Assembly: GCF_958450345.1 (NCBI RefSeq)
Contig: NC_088780.1
Coordinates: 47,298,033-47,362,032, forward strand
Source of the DNA: Calliphora vicina
Lineage: Eukaryota; Arthropoda; Insecta; Diptera; Calliphoridae
Direction: 5' to 3'
DNA length: 64,000 bases
In this document: positions 34,191 through 45,310 of the stretch, piece by piece
How positions within the stretch are numbered: the first letter of the stretch is position 1
Layout of the letters: each line of letters begins with the position of its first letter
Notes under the pieces: model-generated
Database searches by the model: none
What the model was told of the DNA's origin: nothing
The model's input: only the letters and a program-made list of their open reading frames with translations
Position numbers and translations under genes: made by a program

Positions 34191-36150
34191 TAGCGACAAA
34201 TTAATAATAAGTCAGTGGGTCCGTTTGAGCCTCCAAGCCAATTTGTTCAAAATAGTATCCCCTGTCAATCTTGATTTGTGGCATCATGCGTTTATTTAAT
34301 TTGAGATAATCGGTACTTTGAGATAATCGGTTTAACTTTCATTCAACATTTCTAGAATTTAAATTTAAACAATTCGAAAAACTTTATTTAAAGATTTTGT
34401 TGAATTTTTTTTATTTGACATTTTTAACAAATATAGAGAAATCTAATGTATAAACTTGCACAAAATTGAAAAGGTGGTTTCATGAAACACGTCGCGCAAA
34501 TTTGCACAATTGAACGAATGGGAAACTTAAGCATTTAAATGAGTACCCTTATTATAAAATTGTGTTGGCATTTCCTCCAGACACTGAGGTGAACCAGATA
34601 TAATTGATAATATTCATCACAAAAAGGGTATTAATTTCACTGAGGATAGGGCCTCCCCATTACCTCAAACATTTGCCAATTTCTCTGCGCTTGTGACCGG
34701 CTGAACCATACGGGCTGGTTTGGTGCTGTTGTTAAAAGGTTTAAAACCCCATTGAAATAATTAATCGTAATAACACGATTTTTTCAACTTTTTATTTCAC
34801 ATTATAAGGATTTAATATTATATTTACACCTTAACTGCTAATTTGCCATTGTCAATAGTCCGGTATTTGCCACTCAAAATTAACAAACTTAATTATATCT
34901 GCTTATCGCGCCACATTATAAAACTTCACATTTAGCACTCTATCTACAATATCAATGATTTGCATAATTAATTAACCATTTTGCATTTATGATATATGTT
35001 TTATTATCGTACCGACTTAATTGTATCACATGATAATTAATTATAATTTTATTAATTTTAATTGCTGTTGCTCTAGTCATAACGCCAGTGCTATTTTTGA
35101 ACTAAACAAATTCAAAAAACCTTGATTTTGAAAACTTTGTTTTGTATTGTATGACTAAATACAATACAATGGCAAAAGAACAGACTACCACAGTAAGTTT
35201 TTGTTTCATTTTTTTTTTAAAAAAAGTTTAAATATCAAATTTAAATGAATAGAGTGAGTCGTTGGTATCTAAAGTTTAGTCTGTGGTATTTGTGTGAGCA
35301 ACCAATTACCGGTAACTGTTTTAAACCCGCATGAAAATCAATAACAATTGACTGTACAGAAGCTCTGTAATTAGCATTTTGGTTTTGTATGGCAAACGGA
35401 AAATAAGTACACACCCAAGATTTTGTTTTAAAATAGAAAAAAATGAACATTAAACATAAATACCTCTAGTTTGTATTATTTATTTATTCTGTCTTGTTCC
35501 TATTTTAACTGGAACTATAAATAAAATCAAATAAATAATATATGAATACTTAGGCAAATAATTATTGGCTTTAAGGCAAATTGCTTAGAAATAGTTTAAT
35601 ATTTCGCACCCTATATTATGTAAAACAATAGAAACAAATTTCAAATTTTAGTTATAATAAAGAGTAATGTAGGCAACCGATTTAAAATGATGCAGGTATA
35701 TATACTCGTATGTATCAAGTAAATTATTTTATAGCTATATTCCCGTAGGGTCTTCAGCTATTCGTGTCATTCTTCAATCATGTATTTAACTCTAGTTGTT
35801 AACTACTATTTGTATACTTACAATTAAATTGTATAGTTAGATAGTCCAATTGTTAGGGCTTCACTTTGCAAGGCCTTTCAAAGCTCGAATTTAATTTACT
35901 CAATCTATATGATTCGGTTATCATTCTACTTTGCTTTCTCTCAGAATATATTTTAGAACATTCACTGTAAATTTGATATTTTCTTATTTAATTATTTATT
36001 TTATTTGGATGGAGCTATTTTATCCATTCCAAATATTTCTGATCAAAAAGGAATATTTCATGACCTTTTAAGCCTTATCGTACATTCAGCAAACAGTCGG
36101 AGAGATGGACTGACAGACGGTCATAAAACGTATTAGAATTTTGTACTTTT
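34191..36150. other. Gap with no recognisable gene
   Basis: The interval 34470-34740 is less A+T-rich and could be an old element scrap, but I see no motif. The rest is A+T-rich. Confidence 0.45.
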
Positions 36151-36158
36151 ATACATAT

Positions 36159-38440
36159 TTAATGCGCTTCGCCACAAAGTTTTGCGAGATCTTCATCAGC
36201 TTGATCCTTCCACCGGAGTTTGGCTCTTCCCCTTCTACGTCTTCCTTCGGGATCGAACTAGAATGATTTTCTCGATGAAGCATTCTCATCCATACGTATG
36301 ACATACCCTATCAACTGAAACAGTTGCAGATTGATGCGCTTAACTATGTTGATATCCTCGTACAACTCATATAACTCGTGATTCATTCGATGGGGATACT
36401 CTCCATCGACGCAGATATTTTTCGGAAAAATTTTCTCTCAAGCACCCCAAGAACAGCTTCATCTGGTTGCGTAAGAACCCACGCTTCAGCGCCATATAGC
36501 AGCACGGATAATATATGCGCTCTGTAGATTTTTTGTTTGTCGAGAGAGGACCTCGATTCTAAACTGCTTGCTTAGCCCGAAATAGCATCTGTTAGCAAGA
36601 ATAGTTCTTCGTTTTATCTCCAAACTGATGTTATTTTTTTGATTTATGGCGGTACCGAGACATATAATGTTGTTTACTACCTCTAGTTATAGTCACCAAC
36701 GTTTACATATTGACGCGGTCTTGTTGCTCCCCTGTTCGTTGCTACCATTAGCTTCGGTTTATCTTCATTTAACCATTTTCACCGACTCATTTTCGATACT
36801 AGAGACTGTTACAGTTAACTTTCGAATTGTTCGCCCCATGATATCAATATCATCAGCACAAGCGAGTAGATTATGCGTTTTGTTGTTATCTGCAGCATTA
36901 CGTAGGATTTTATCCAAAAAAATGTTAAATAAATCAAAGGATATTCTATCACCTTGTCAAAAACCTCGTTTGGTATTAAACGTCTCGGAGAGGTATTTTC
37001 CAATTTTAACAGATGATCTTGCATCAGTTGACGTCATTCTGCATAAGTGTATTAGCTTTACAGGTATACCAAACTCAGACTTGGTTTTGGATACCGTTGC
37101 TCGTATTGGGCTGTCAAAAGCAGCTTTCTAGTCGACGAACAGATGATATGTGTCGATTTATTTTTCTTGGGTGATCTCCAGGATTATTTCGCTGACTTTA
37201 GTTTTCAATTGTTCACATATTACTCTCGATAGAATTTTGTATGTAATAGGAAGTAGACTCATAGCTCATTAGTTAGCGCATACAGGTATGTCTCCTTTCT
37301 TATTCACAAAACACAACATGTTGTGGCTCCAAGTCGGTGTCTCCGGCTTTGAACAGCCGAGATATTTCTTTTTAAATCTCATTTTGGCTAGGTGGTGTAC
37401 ATTCGACACCGTAGTCAATGATTGGTTCAAGGGTATCTTCGTCGCTACTATCATCTGATACCAACAGCATGGAAAATTGTTGTTTAAATGTCTTCAGTAC
37501 ACTTTCAGTATCTGTCATTAGGTTTCTGTCTTTATCCTTACAGAAGAAACTACAAGTACTGATGACCTTTGTTTGGTGCTACCTCACACTCGAGCCTTTC
37601 CATTTATCTTGTATACAGCGTTTTTCTTTTAGTTGCATTGCGACTAAATGGTCTACAATGGGTTTTTTGGGGTTGGCTTTTAAAACTCAAGTACGGATTT
37701 GGCTGCAGTTTCCATGAGTGAGTGAGTGTTCAATACGTTGCCATTCTGCGCAGATTTCATAGGGATAAGGAGTGCTCTCTTGTAGCAGTTGTGTAAGTTT
37801 TCTGTAATAGGCAGCAAGTTGGTAAGAGTGTAGCTTTTTGACGTCCAGCTTCCTCTGTTGGATCGTTTGTACGTTTCTCGCTAAATTGAGACGAGTGCGA
37901 ACCTTAGCTGCAAGAAGGTAATGATACGAATCAATGTTGGCTCCTCGGATCGAAGGCACTTCTGGCACACTGGAGCTATACCTTCCGTCTACAAGAATAT
38001 CATAAATTTGGTTCTTCGTTATTTGATCAGGGGATACCCACGTTGCCTTGTAAAAATCGAGATGTTTAGACCTAATGCTACCCACTTCGTGCCGCGGCGA
38101 AGGATATCAGTCCCAAGCTTTTATCACTGGTGTGTTCGTGCAGGCTGAATCTGCTGATTGTCGGATCGTATATCTCTTCCAGCCCCAACCATCATGTTAA
38201 AATCACCTAGAAGAATTTTAACATGATGGTGGGGCTGTGGTCATATGTTTCTTCTAGACACTCATAAAATGTATCTCTGACCTGCTCGTCCATATCCTCC
38301 TTCGAATCATGGCACAAATAAGGTGCATATAAAAAAACTTCGCCTTGATGCGTTTCGTAGCTATCCTTCGCACACTGGAGTGAACCTGGATACAAGAAGT
38401 TTAGATATCATACTGACAGATGTAGTATATGTCATTATCA
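36159..38440 (-). pseudogene. LINE ORF2 relic (endonuclease plus reverse transcriptase, RTE-like)
   Basis: Minus strand, 5'-truncated. From N to C: endonuclease region with LYAPYLCHDSKEDMDEQVRD; the GDFN box just downstream (LLGDFNMMVGAGR, about 38175-38230, frameshifted); KHLDFYKATWVSPDQITKNQ; and RGANIDSYHYLLAAKVRTRL, the last part of the apurinic-type endonuclease. The reverse transcriptase has SEIILEITQEK, then DTYHLFVD*KAAFDSPIRAT with the motif A aspartate, then EFGIPVKLIHLCRM. The catalytic box LACADDIDIMG is at 36832-36866. The C-terminus is RAKLRWKDQADEDLAKLCGE then stop at 36159-36161. Many stops and frameshifts are present. The RT segment expected before the LEITQEK block (an AGFRPG-type motif) is deleted. 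Confidence 0.85.
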
Positions 38441-38554
38441 TGTGGTATGCTGGTGACACCATGTCCATTCCATCTTACTTCCTGGATTATGTTATGACCT
38501 ATTATAAGACGATCACAAAAACCAGTAGTATGATTTTAATATAGATATATCAGA

Positions 38555-39090
38555 TCTGTGCTGATGTTTTTAACGCCCAAAAATATTGCTACAACAACCA
38601 CCCTCCTTGAAGGTTGCAATTTTAAAGATATTTCGATTAAATTTGTTTCAGCTTAAGTATGAATCCTATTGAACATGACTGAGATAGGTCCATGTTGTCA
38701 TAAAAGTCTTATTTATATAGGTATTCAAACAACTTCCTCCACAAATAAGTTGTATATAAAAGAAATTCACATAAATATTTTTTGGATCAATCCATATAAG
38801 GTCCACTTCCTAAAATCGCTTTAACTAGCATAAATGTTGTTGACATAAATAACTCGACATAATTTCAAGGCGATTGGTTCATAGTTGGTCATAGCTCCTA
38901 TATAAGGCCCATTTCTTAAATAGAATTACTTTAACTAGCAAAAATCTCTTAAAAATACCCACATAAAATTCAACAGAAATAAAATAATATTGAAATAGAT
39001 CAAACTACCTAATTTTAGAACGACCACCCACTTCCGAAAACTCACGAAAACACAATTATTGAAATTCTAATAGAATAATGATTTGCTCAT
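38555..39090 (+). mobile_element. Degenerate family A element, A7
   Basis: Carries gatgtttttaacgcccaaaa, agatatttcgattaaattt, three units with (a/g)tccatataagg or tcctatataaggccc, and cgaaaa.tcacgaaaa. It lacks the TATACCCT start and the terminal hairpin, and is more diverged than the other copies. Confidence 0.65.
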
Positions 39091-40818
39091 ATACTCAACC
39101 CTTGAATTGTCTATTTGGAGAAAACTTCATCATTCTAAGTCCTTCCCATGAGGCACTATCTTGCATTCCTAGATGGACTATACTCCCCATATTTTAGTTG
39201 GCGTCAAGGCCTGGCTTCCTGGAATGTCCTTATGTCTGTAAAATAAGGCCTTTAAGAAGGCCTCTTTACTAAAATATTTTCCTGCTGTATAATAAGTATT
39301 TTGTATCTAGTCTAAATAATTTTATCTTTTTTTTTAATGTTCCTTCTTTTATTTATATTTTATTTTTATTTTTCTTTTCAATTATTGTTGCAATTGTACA
39401 ATTAGTACAAAAATTCTTAGTAATTTAAAATTTGTTCCTCATACTCTCGTACATACGTACATACATAACAAAACAAATGGCAGCATGTGTGTTCAAGTTT
39501 GCTTGAATCTTTTTCTAAAAACAACATTAACATGTAGTTTATAATTAAAATTTAATTTGTATTTTAAACAATGCTGTTTTAACTGTATGATTTTCTGGTA
39601 GTAGCTTGTTGTACTGTATATGACTAAGATACATATTTCTTTTGTGTTTAGTTGTGTTATTTTGTTCTGTTAATTTGTGGTCATTTACTTGTATTTTTGC
39701 AGCAGGTAATTACTAATTAGCTTAATTAACACTATAATAATTAAATACAATTCTATTTCAAAAAATAAATATACAAAAAAAAAAAAACATTCAAACAACA
39801 GGGGATTTTCATTTTATTTATTTCCCCAGTTGACATTGTTTGCACTTGTACAGGTTTCTCGTTCGCTGAGTGAGTTACTCGAGTGAGTGTTCGCGATGAG
39901 ATTGCTATTGTCACAGTTGTTAAATACTTACATATGAATTTCTTAGGGAATTTGTAACTAAATAGTTGTGACATTTTAGATCTTAATACATTCATTAAAT
40001 TAGTTAATTTTTAATACAATAATTATAGTTAGAATTTGTTATTATGAAATCCATTTAAGTGGTTCTATATAGTTTTCTGCCGAGGAGAAAGTTTAAAGGT
40101 ATTAACTAGATTAGTAATTTTCACATTTTTTATATGTAATTTTTCTGAGAGAAGTGTATCACATATTGAAACTCATAACTGACAATTTTCTAAACATGAG
40201 ACTGATGATGCCAAACGAATTCTCCATCATACTGATGATGTTTGTTCTCAGTATCTTATGAGGAACTAAATTGTAAGTTAAGAAGTGTTAATATGATATA
40301 AAAAATAGAATTCCACCAAGTTTAAAGAAAAATTCAAGAATTTAAAAATACTATTGGATTTTAAGATGAATTAAAATAGAAATTTGTATTAAAATTTAGA
40401 AATATTTGTGCAAATAAAGCAAATAAAAAATTGGTTTAAATTACATTTCAATTCCTGTTATTGTTACTATTCCAGATTGTTGTTGATGTAAAGTGTAATA
40501 CAAATATAATTCAATTGCTTGACACTGGACTCAATCCTGGATTTCAACTTGATTTCTATTAAAATAGCTTATTGGGATAATGAAGCCAATTGGATTTTCG
40601 CCAACATATATTTTCTATAATTGAAAATATTCATTCCAAAGTGATACTTTCTTAGATCAATATCAATTTACATCAAAATATAATGTGCTCTATCTTTACA
40701 TACAAAAAACCAAAAGCAATTATACGACCATTGTAAAATCATGATCAGATATGAGTGGGTTCAAAACAACTTAAGTGATAGTTAATCTGAAAGTGGTAGA
40801 AGTTATACTGTATCTTGC
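39091..40818. other. A+T-rich gap
   Basis: No motif or repeat is recognised in 1.7 kb. The open frame at 39753-39995 (-) has no family features. Confidence 0.5.
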
Positions 40819-40826
40819 GACATTAC

Positions 40827-42886
40827 TAGTGTATAACCGAAAAACTGTCTTTTCTTCGAAATCTCGGTTTTTTGCGAACCGGTTAATTTAAAATGTTGAT
40901 TTTCGGTTAACCGGTTTATCCGGTTTTTATCACTCGGTTAACCGGTTTTTAAAACTTAGTTCTAAAATTAAGAAATCTCATGGTTTTGTGCATTTTTTAT
41001 ATTCATTGTACACACATTATTGCTCTGATTTGAAACCTAAACTGCTGATTTACAATACAAACCTATTTAGATTCAGTGTTTAGAAAGCTACGATAACTAA
41101 CAAATTTTTAACTGTTGCTACAACTACTGCTTCAAAAAAGTGTATGTGGCGGTAGCAGTAGCATTTGTCTTTTTTCGTTTTCTTGTTTTTTTAAAACAAC
41201 TGCTACCTTCAAAATATAAAACTCTTAACAGAGCAGTAGTAATAAAACATGAATTGTAAATGGAGTAGTAGCATTAAAATACAAATCATTGCTACTGCTC
41301 TATATCGACTTTTAATTTTTAAGGTAGCAGTAAAGTAGCAGTTGATGCAGCAGTTAAGGTAGCAATAAAAGTAGTCAAAAAAGAAAATCTTCAGTTATAA
41401 CACCAAAATAGACAGAATTAAACACTGTGTGTTGTTTTTGTTTTGAGAGAGTTTGAAAGAATTATTCGATTTTATTCGTCTCAGATGTTCGTGTTGCTAA
41501 CAGAAAGATCGTGTTTTCTGTGTGTATAACAAAACTTTTGTTTACAACACGACCAACTTACACAAATATAAATTCACAACAACAACACATAATATACTTT
41601 TTTGGCTGAAGATTTTTATTTTTGACTTATTTTATTGCTACCTCAACTGCTACTTAGCTGCTACTTCATCTCCTACTTAACTGCTACTTCTTCTACTACC
41701 TCAACTGCTACTTCTATTACTACTAAATTTTAAAAGTAGCAGAATTAGTAAAAGACTAATGATTGCTACATCAAAACTTTTTCTTTTTTAAGGTAGCAAT
41801 AGAAAATAAATTACTCTGCTACTTTTAAATTTTTCTTTTATTAGTACTACTACAACTACTGCTACCAAAATGTGAAGGTAGCAGTAGTAGTAGTAATTAT
41901 TGACTCCGAGTTTTTATTAATTTTTTAACTAGACTACTTGTGTTTTTTCGTTGCTACTGCTACTTGTAGTCTAGTTTTTTAAACACTGTTTAGATTGATA
42001 TTTTTAAGAATTACAATGATTCTAAATAGTAGAGGACGATGAGTTTACTTAAAAACCTTTTCAAAATAAATAAATAAAATAAATGAAATTATTAAAAATT
42101 AAAATTCCGCATAATTCTAGAAGTTAAGCTAAATCTTACTAATGATTCATTATAGACTTAGTGATGATTTTACCAAACGTTAAGTTGAATTTGATGTGCA
42201 TACCTTCTTTCAATAAATTTGACTTCATTAGTGTGTTTTGTTCTTAAAATTTTATTTTATTAATTATTTCGTAAGCTTAGTGTACAAAGTCCTTTTCAGA
42301 ATTATTACAGGAGAGACAAAAAACGTTCTAAAATCCATGATTTGAAATATTTATGAAATCTGATAATGCAGTTTTATTACTTACATATTTGGTATGATTT
42401 ATAATGTCAAATAAGCACAGCTAAGAAGAAGTGCGTTTGCATCTTATATGCCCTTCTTTGGGACTTGTAACATTTTCTGTTTCATATCAGAAAGTCGAGG
42501 TGATAATAAATTTCAAAATTATCAAATATTTAATTTAAAAATTGATTTACATTTTTTTATTGAAATTTAATGAATAAACCAATAATTGAAAAAAGTATTA
42601 TTTAGTTAGTAACATATTGATACTCAATTAAATTTGACTGAGATAATTTAGAAATTTTTACAAAATAAAATGGACTTTTGTGTATTCATAGTTATTTAAT
42701 ATTAACCATTCCTGACTACTAAAAACTACAAATTTTAAAGCTGTATATACTTTATTGGACATTTTATGTTTTCTATAAATATATGGCGGTTTAACCGGTT
42801 TTTTCGATGTCGGTTAACCGAAAAACCGGTTTTCTAAAAAAGGCGAATTTTCGGTTAATCGACAAACCGGTTTTTTATAAACACTA
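40827..42886. mobile_element. hAT-type element with AACCGGTT motifs, hosting a second element
   Basis: Perfect 8-bp duplication GACATTAC (40819-40826 and 42887-42894). Inverted ends TAGTGTATAACCG and TAGTGTTTATAAAAAACCGG. Both subterminal regions (40840-40960 and 42785-42875) are packed with cggttaaccggtt-type palindromic motifs. The interior has no recognisable transposase. It is interrupted at 41074-41988 by another 8-bp-duplicating element. The element's own length without the insertion and one duplication copy is about 1137 bp. Confidence 0.8.
41074..41988. mobile_element. Nested hAT-type element with GTAGCAG motif array
   Basis: Perfect 8-bp duplication TTTAGATT (41066-41073 and 41989-41996). 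Inverted ends CAGTGTTTAGAAAGCTA and CAGTGTTTAAAAAACTA. GTAGCAG/CTGCTAC and close variants (gtagtag, gctacttc) occur dozens of times in both orientations through most of the 915 bp. CAGTGTT-like ends are common in hAT elements. There is no transposase coding region. It lies wholly inside the element at 40827-42886 and is therefore the younger insertion. Confidence 0.85.
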
Positions 42887-42979
42887 GACATTACTTTTGG
42901 TGATTAAAAAAATACAAGTGTTTTGTAAGATCAAACAGCATCAAATAAAATAAATCTTAATATTTGTTTTGAATCATCT

Positions 42980-44310
42980 TAGGTTAGGTTCCATGGGCAG
43001 CCACTCTTCAAGCAACTCACTTGGGTCTATTCCGAACTGATCCCATTGTGTTATCCAAGGGGTAAACATCAGGGTATTTATAATACGTCAGTTGTCTCCA
43101 AGTTAAACCAACCAGACTCCCGGATGAAGGAGAAGATTCGTCTAAGATTCATTCTTGAGAGTCGCATATAGTTTCGGCCGTACAGTTATCTTGCATCTAA
43201 CAAGGGAAATACCAGAAAATGGGTCGATCGCCTTATCATTCATCATTGCACTCCTTTTGGCCAATTCATCTGTTATAGAATTACCCTGATTTCTATCGTG
43301 TCTACACGCAGAGAAAAAATATAGTTGTCCATGGTTACCATTTCAATATTGTTACAAGTTTTTTTTAACAATATTATAGTCACAGTAACTATTTACATAG
43401 TTGTGGTAACCATAATATGGTTAATTTGCAATTCACATGATTGTATCAACCATATATATGGTTGCAGTAAATAAATGTATGTTTGTGACAACCATTCATA
43501 TGATGAAGGACTTACCATATTATGTTGCTCTCGGCTTATAGATATCATAATCTGAGAACAACATATTATGATAAAATAATTCATCATATAAATGGTTGTC
43601 ACAAACATATACTTGTTTACTGTTACCATATATATGGTTGACGCAATCATGTTAAGCGTAAGTTAACCATATTATGGTTACTACAATCATGTAAATAGTT
43701 ACTGTGACTATAAATTGTTAAAAAAAACTTAAACTTGTAACACTATTTAAATGGTTACAGTAACCATGGCCAACTTATTTTTTCTCTGCGTGTAGGGACC
43801 CATATAAGTGATATCCTAGAATGTATCGCTATTTCATTAATGGATACCGGGCATTCCTCGGTTAACCTAGTTGTCGTGAAAACACCCGCTGTTCCGTTAA
43901 CGGCAGCCTTGCTATCAGTAAATAATATTTACGCTGTACATTGTCCTTACTAGAAAACGAACATCCAGCATTCAGTCTTACAGCAGAGTTGGGAGGCATT
44001 TGTATCACCATCAAATCAACTGGTAACCAGTTTGAAATAGTAAAGAGTGCCTTAGAGGAGGTAGACTTTATAGTACCTATAATCAGTATCGCAACAGTCC
44101 TTCCGGTGAGTAGCATTATCCAAGGCTCTATAGAACAAGACAGGTTGATACCCATCGGCATAATATCCCTGTTAGTACCAATTACCCTTTTACATGATGG
44201 CCACGTATGCCTCATTAATCCTGTTCTGAATGTTTAGATTCCAGGATAATCTTTTGTCTACTTTGCATTATCCCTGATTTCAAGACTGATTCCATTCAAT
44301 CTAGGTGGTC
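42980..44310 (-). pseudogene. LINE RNase H and C-terminal fragment split by a palindromic MITE
   Basis: Minus strand. Right part (44215 to about 43796): TYVAMW-like start, then ALFTISNWLPVDLMVIQMPP and NSAVRLNAG, the region between reverse transcriptase and RNase H in Jockey/LOA/I-group elements, then EIAIHSRIS. Left part (43302 to about 42980): RHDRNQGNSITDELAKRSA, the RNase H motif HxxIxGNxxADELA with the usual aspartate replaced in context by TDELAK, then DPFSGISLVRCKI. The family B element at 43305-43792 separates the two parts. Removing it with one TA brings VP and RHDRN back into one frame. Confidence 0.75.
43305..43792. mobile_element. Family B palindromic MITE, complete, TA target duplication
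   Basis: A 488-bp near-perfect inverted repeat centred near 43540, ends CACGCAGAGAAAAAATA and its inverse. It is flanked by TA on both sides (43303-43304 and 43793-43794). Arms share aaccatattatggttaa-like, accatatatatggttg and catcatat.aatggttgt words. A TA duplication suggests mobilisation by a Tc1/mariner-like transposase; that is inference. Other copies are at 63577 onwards and 20465-20644. Confidence 0.85.
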
Positions 44311-44334
44311 TAAAGTCATGATTTAAAAATAACT

Positions 44335-45310
44335 TATACGTCATTTTGAAGTGTACATATCAGTCATTTATTCTCACATAGTTATTGAACATTATAGTGC
44401 AAACAACAAAGTTTTTTTTTGCTTCGAAAATGTCGAATTTTGTAGCAACAAAGCGTTATATCCCGGAAGTTATGCTTTACTTCTTTATTTTGAAAACAAA
44501 CACCGATTGCTCAACAAAGCTTATGGTGAATGTGTTCAATTTTTTTCAACGTGAGACAGATGGTTTGTGTGGTTTAGACATGGAAGGCACATATCGCCCA
44601 GTCCAGCCAAAAAAATCTGTAGCGCAAGAACTGTAGGTAATATTCCATGAAGATTGTTGTCAAACTCGGCAGGAGCTTGCACAGTCATTGAGAGCTACTC
44701 AAGCAGCAATTTCAAAACATACGCGATCAGAAGTATTCATTCAAAAGCAGGGAAATTAGGTACCATACGAAATGGTGCTTGAACGCTATAAAAGAGTATA
44801 ATTTTTGCATCAAATCTTACTTCCGAAGAAAAATGGATCCATAATTATAAAAGGTGGAAAAAATGCAGGTTTGATCAAAATGCAAGGAAAATGGGTACCA
44901 TGCGAATTTAAGACGAGAGACCTTGAAAGACGATTTTGCATATCCGAAATATTTTAACGCTATAAAAGAAAATCATTTTTGCACCGAATCATTACTTGCG
45001 ATGAAAAATGGATACATTACCAAAACCCGAATCATAAGGGATCTTATGTGAAGCGCGGTCAACCAGCATAATCGACACTAAAGCCAAATATCCATTGTGC
45101 TTAGGTAATTCTCTGTATTTGGTGGGAGTAAAAGGCTCCTATCTATTATGATCTATTGAAATCTGACCAGACTATCACAGGGAACCTGCACCGAATGCAA
45201 CCGATTCGTATGAAGCGAGCATTGACCGAAAAACGCCCAGAATATACGGCCAGACAAGAAATCGTAATATTCCATCATGACAATGCTCGGCCACTTTTTT
45301 CATTATTTTA
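44335..45310 (+). pseudogene. mariner transposase relic M4, rearranged
   Basis: Plus strand, opens MSNFVATKRYIPEVMLYFF (44429 onwards). It continues FFQRETDGLCGLD (the CERWF.RF region), CQTRQELAQSLRATQAAISK in another frame, and a segment present twice (gaacgctataaaag... near 44780 and again near 44955). Then come ITCDEKWIH (first catalytic aspartate), a VKRGQPA-like block, YYDLL and FHHDNARP (second catalytic aspartate). The coding sequence stops abruptly near 45300, before the third aspartate. The internal duplication of about 180 bp and several frameshifts disable it. Confidence 0.75.

Noticed and set aside
36646..37131. 161-codon open frame on the plus strand
   Set aside because: It is antisense to the LINE relic that contains ACADDIDIMG and KAAFDSP on the minus strand.
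38184..38235. Short palindrome ccatcatgttaaaat...attttaacatgatgg
   Set aside because: It lies within the LINE endonuclease coding sequence around the GDFNMMVGAG box, where the HHVKILLG and DFNMMVG codons happen to be complementary.
43941..44237. 98-codon open frame on the plus strand
   Set aside because: It is antisense to the LINE fragment with LFTISNWLPVDLMVIQ on the minus strand.
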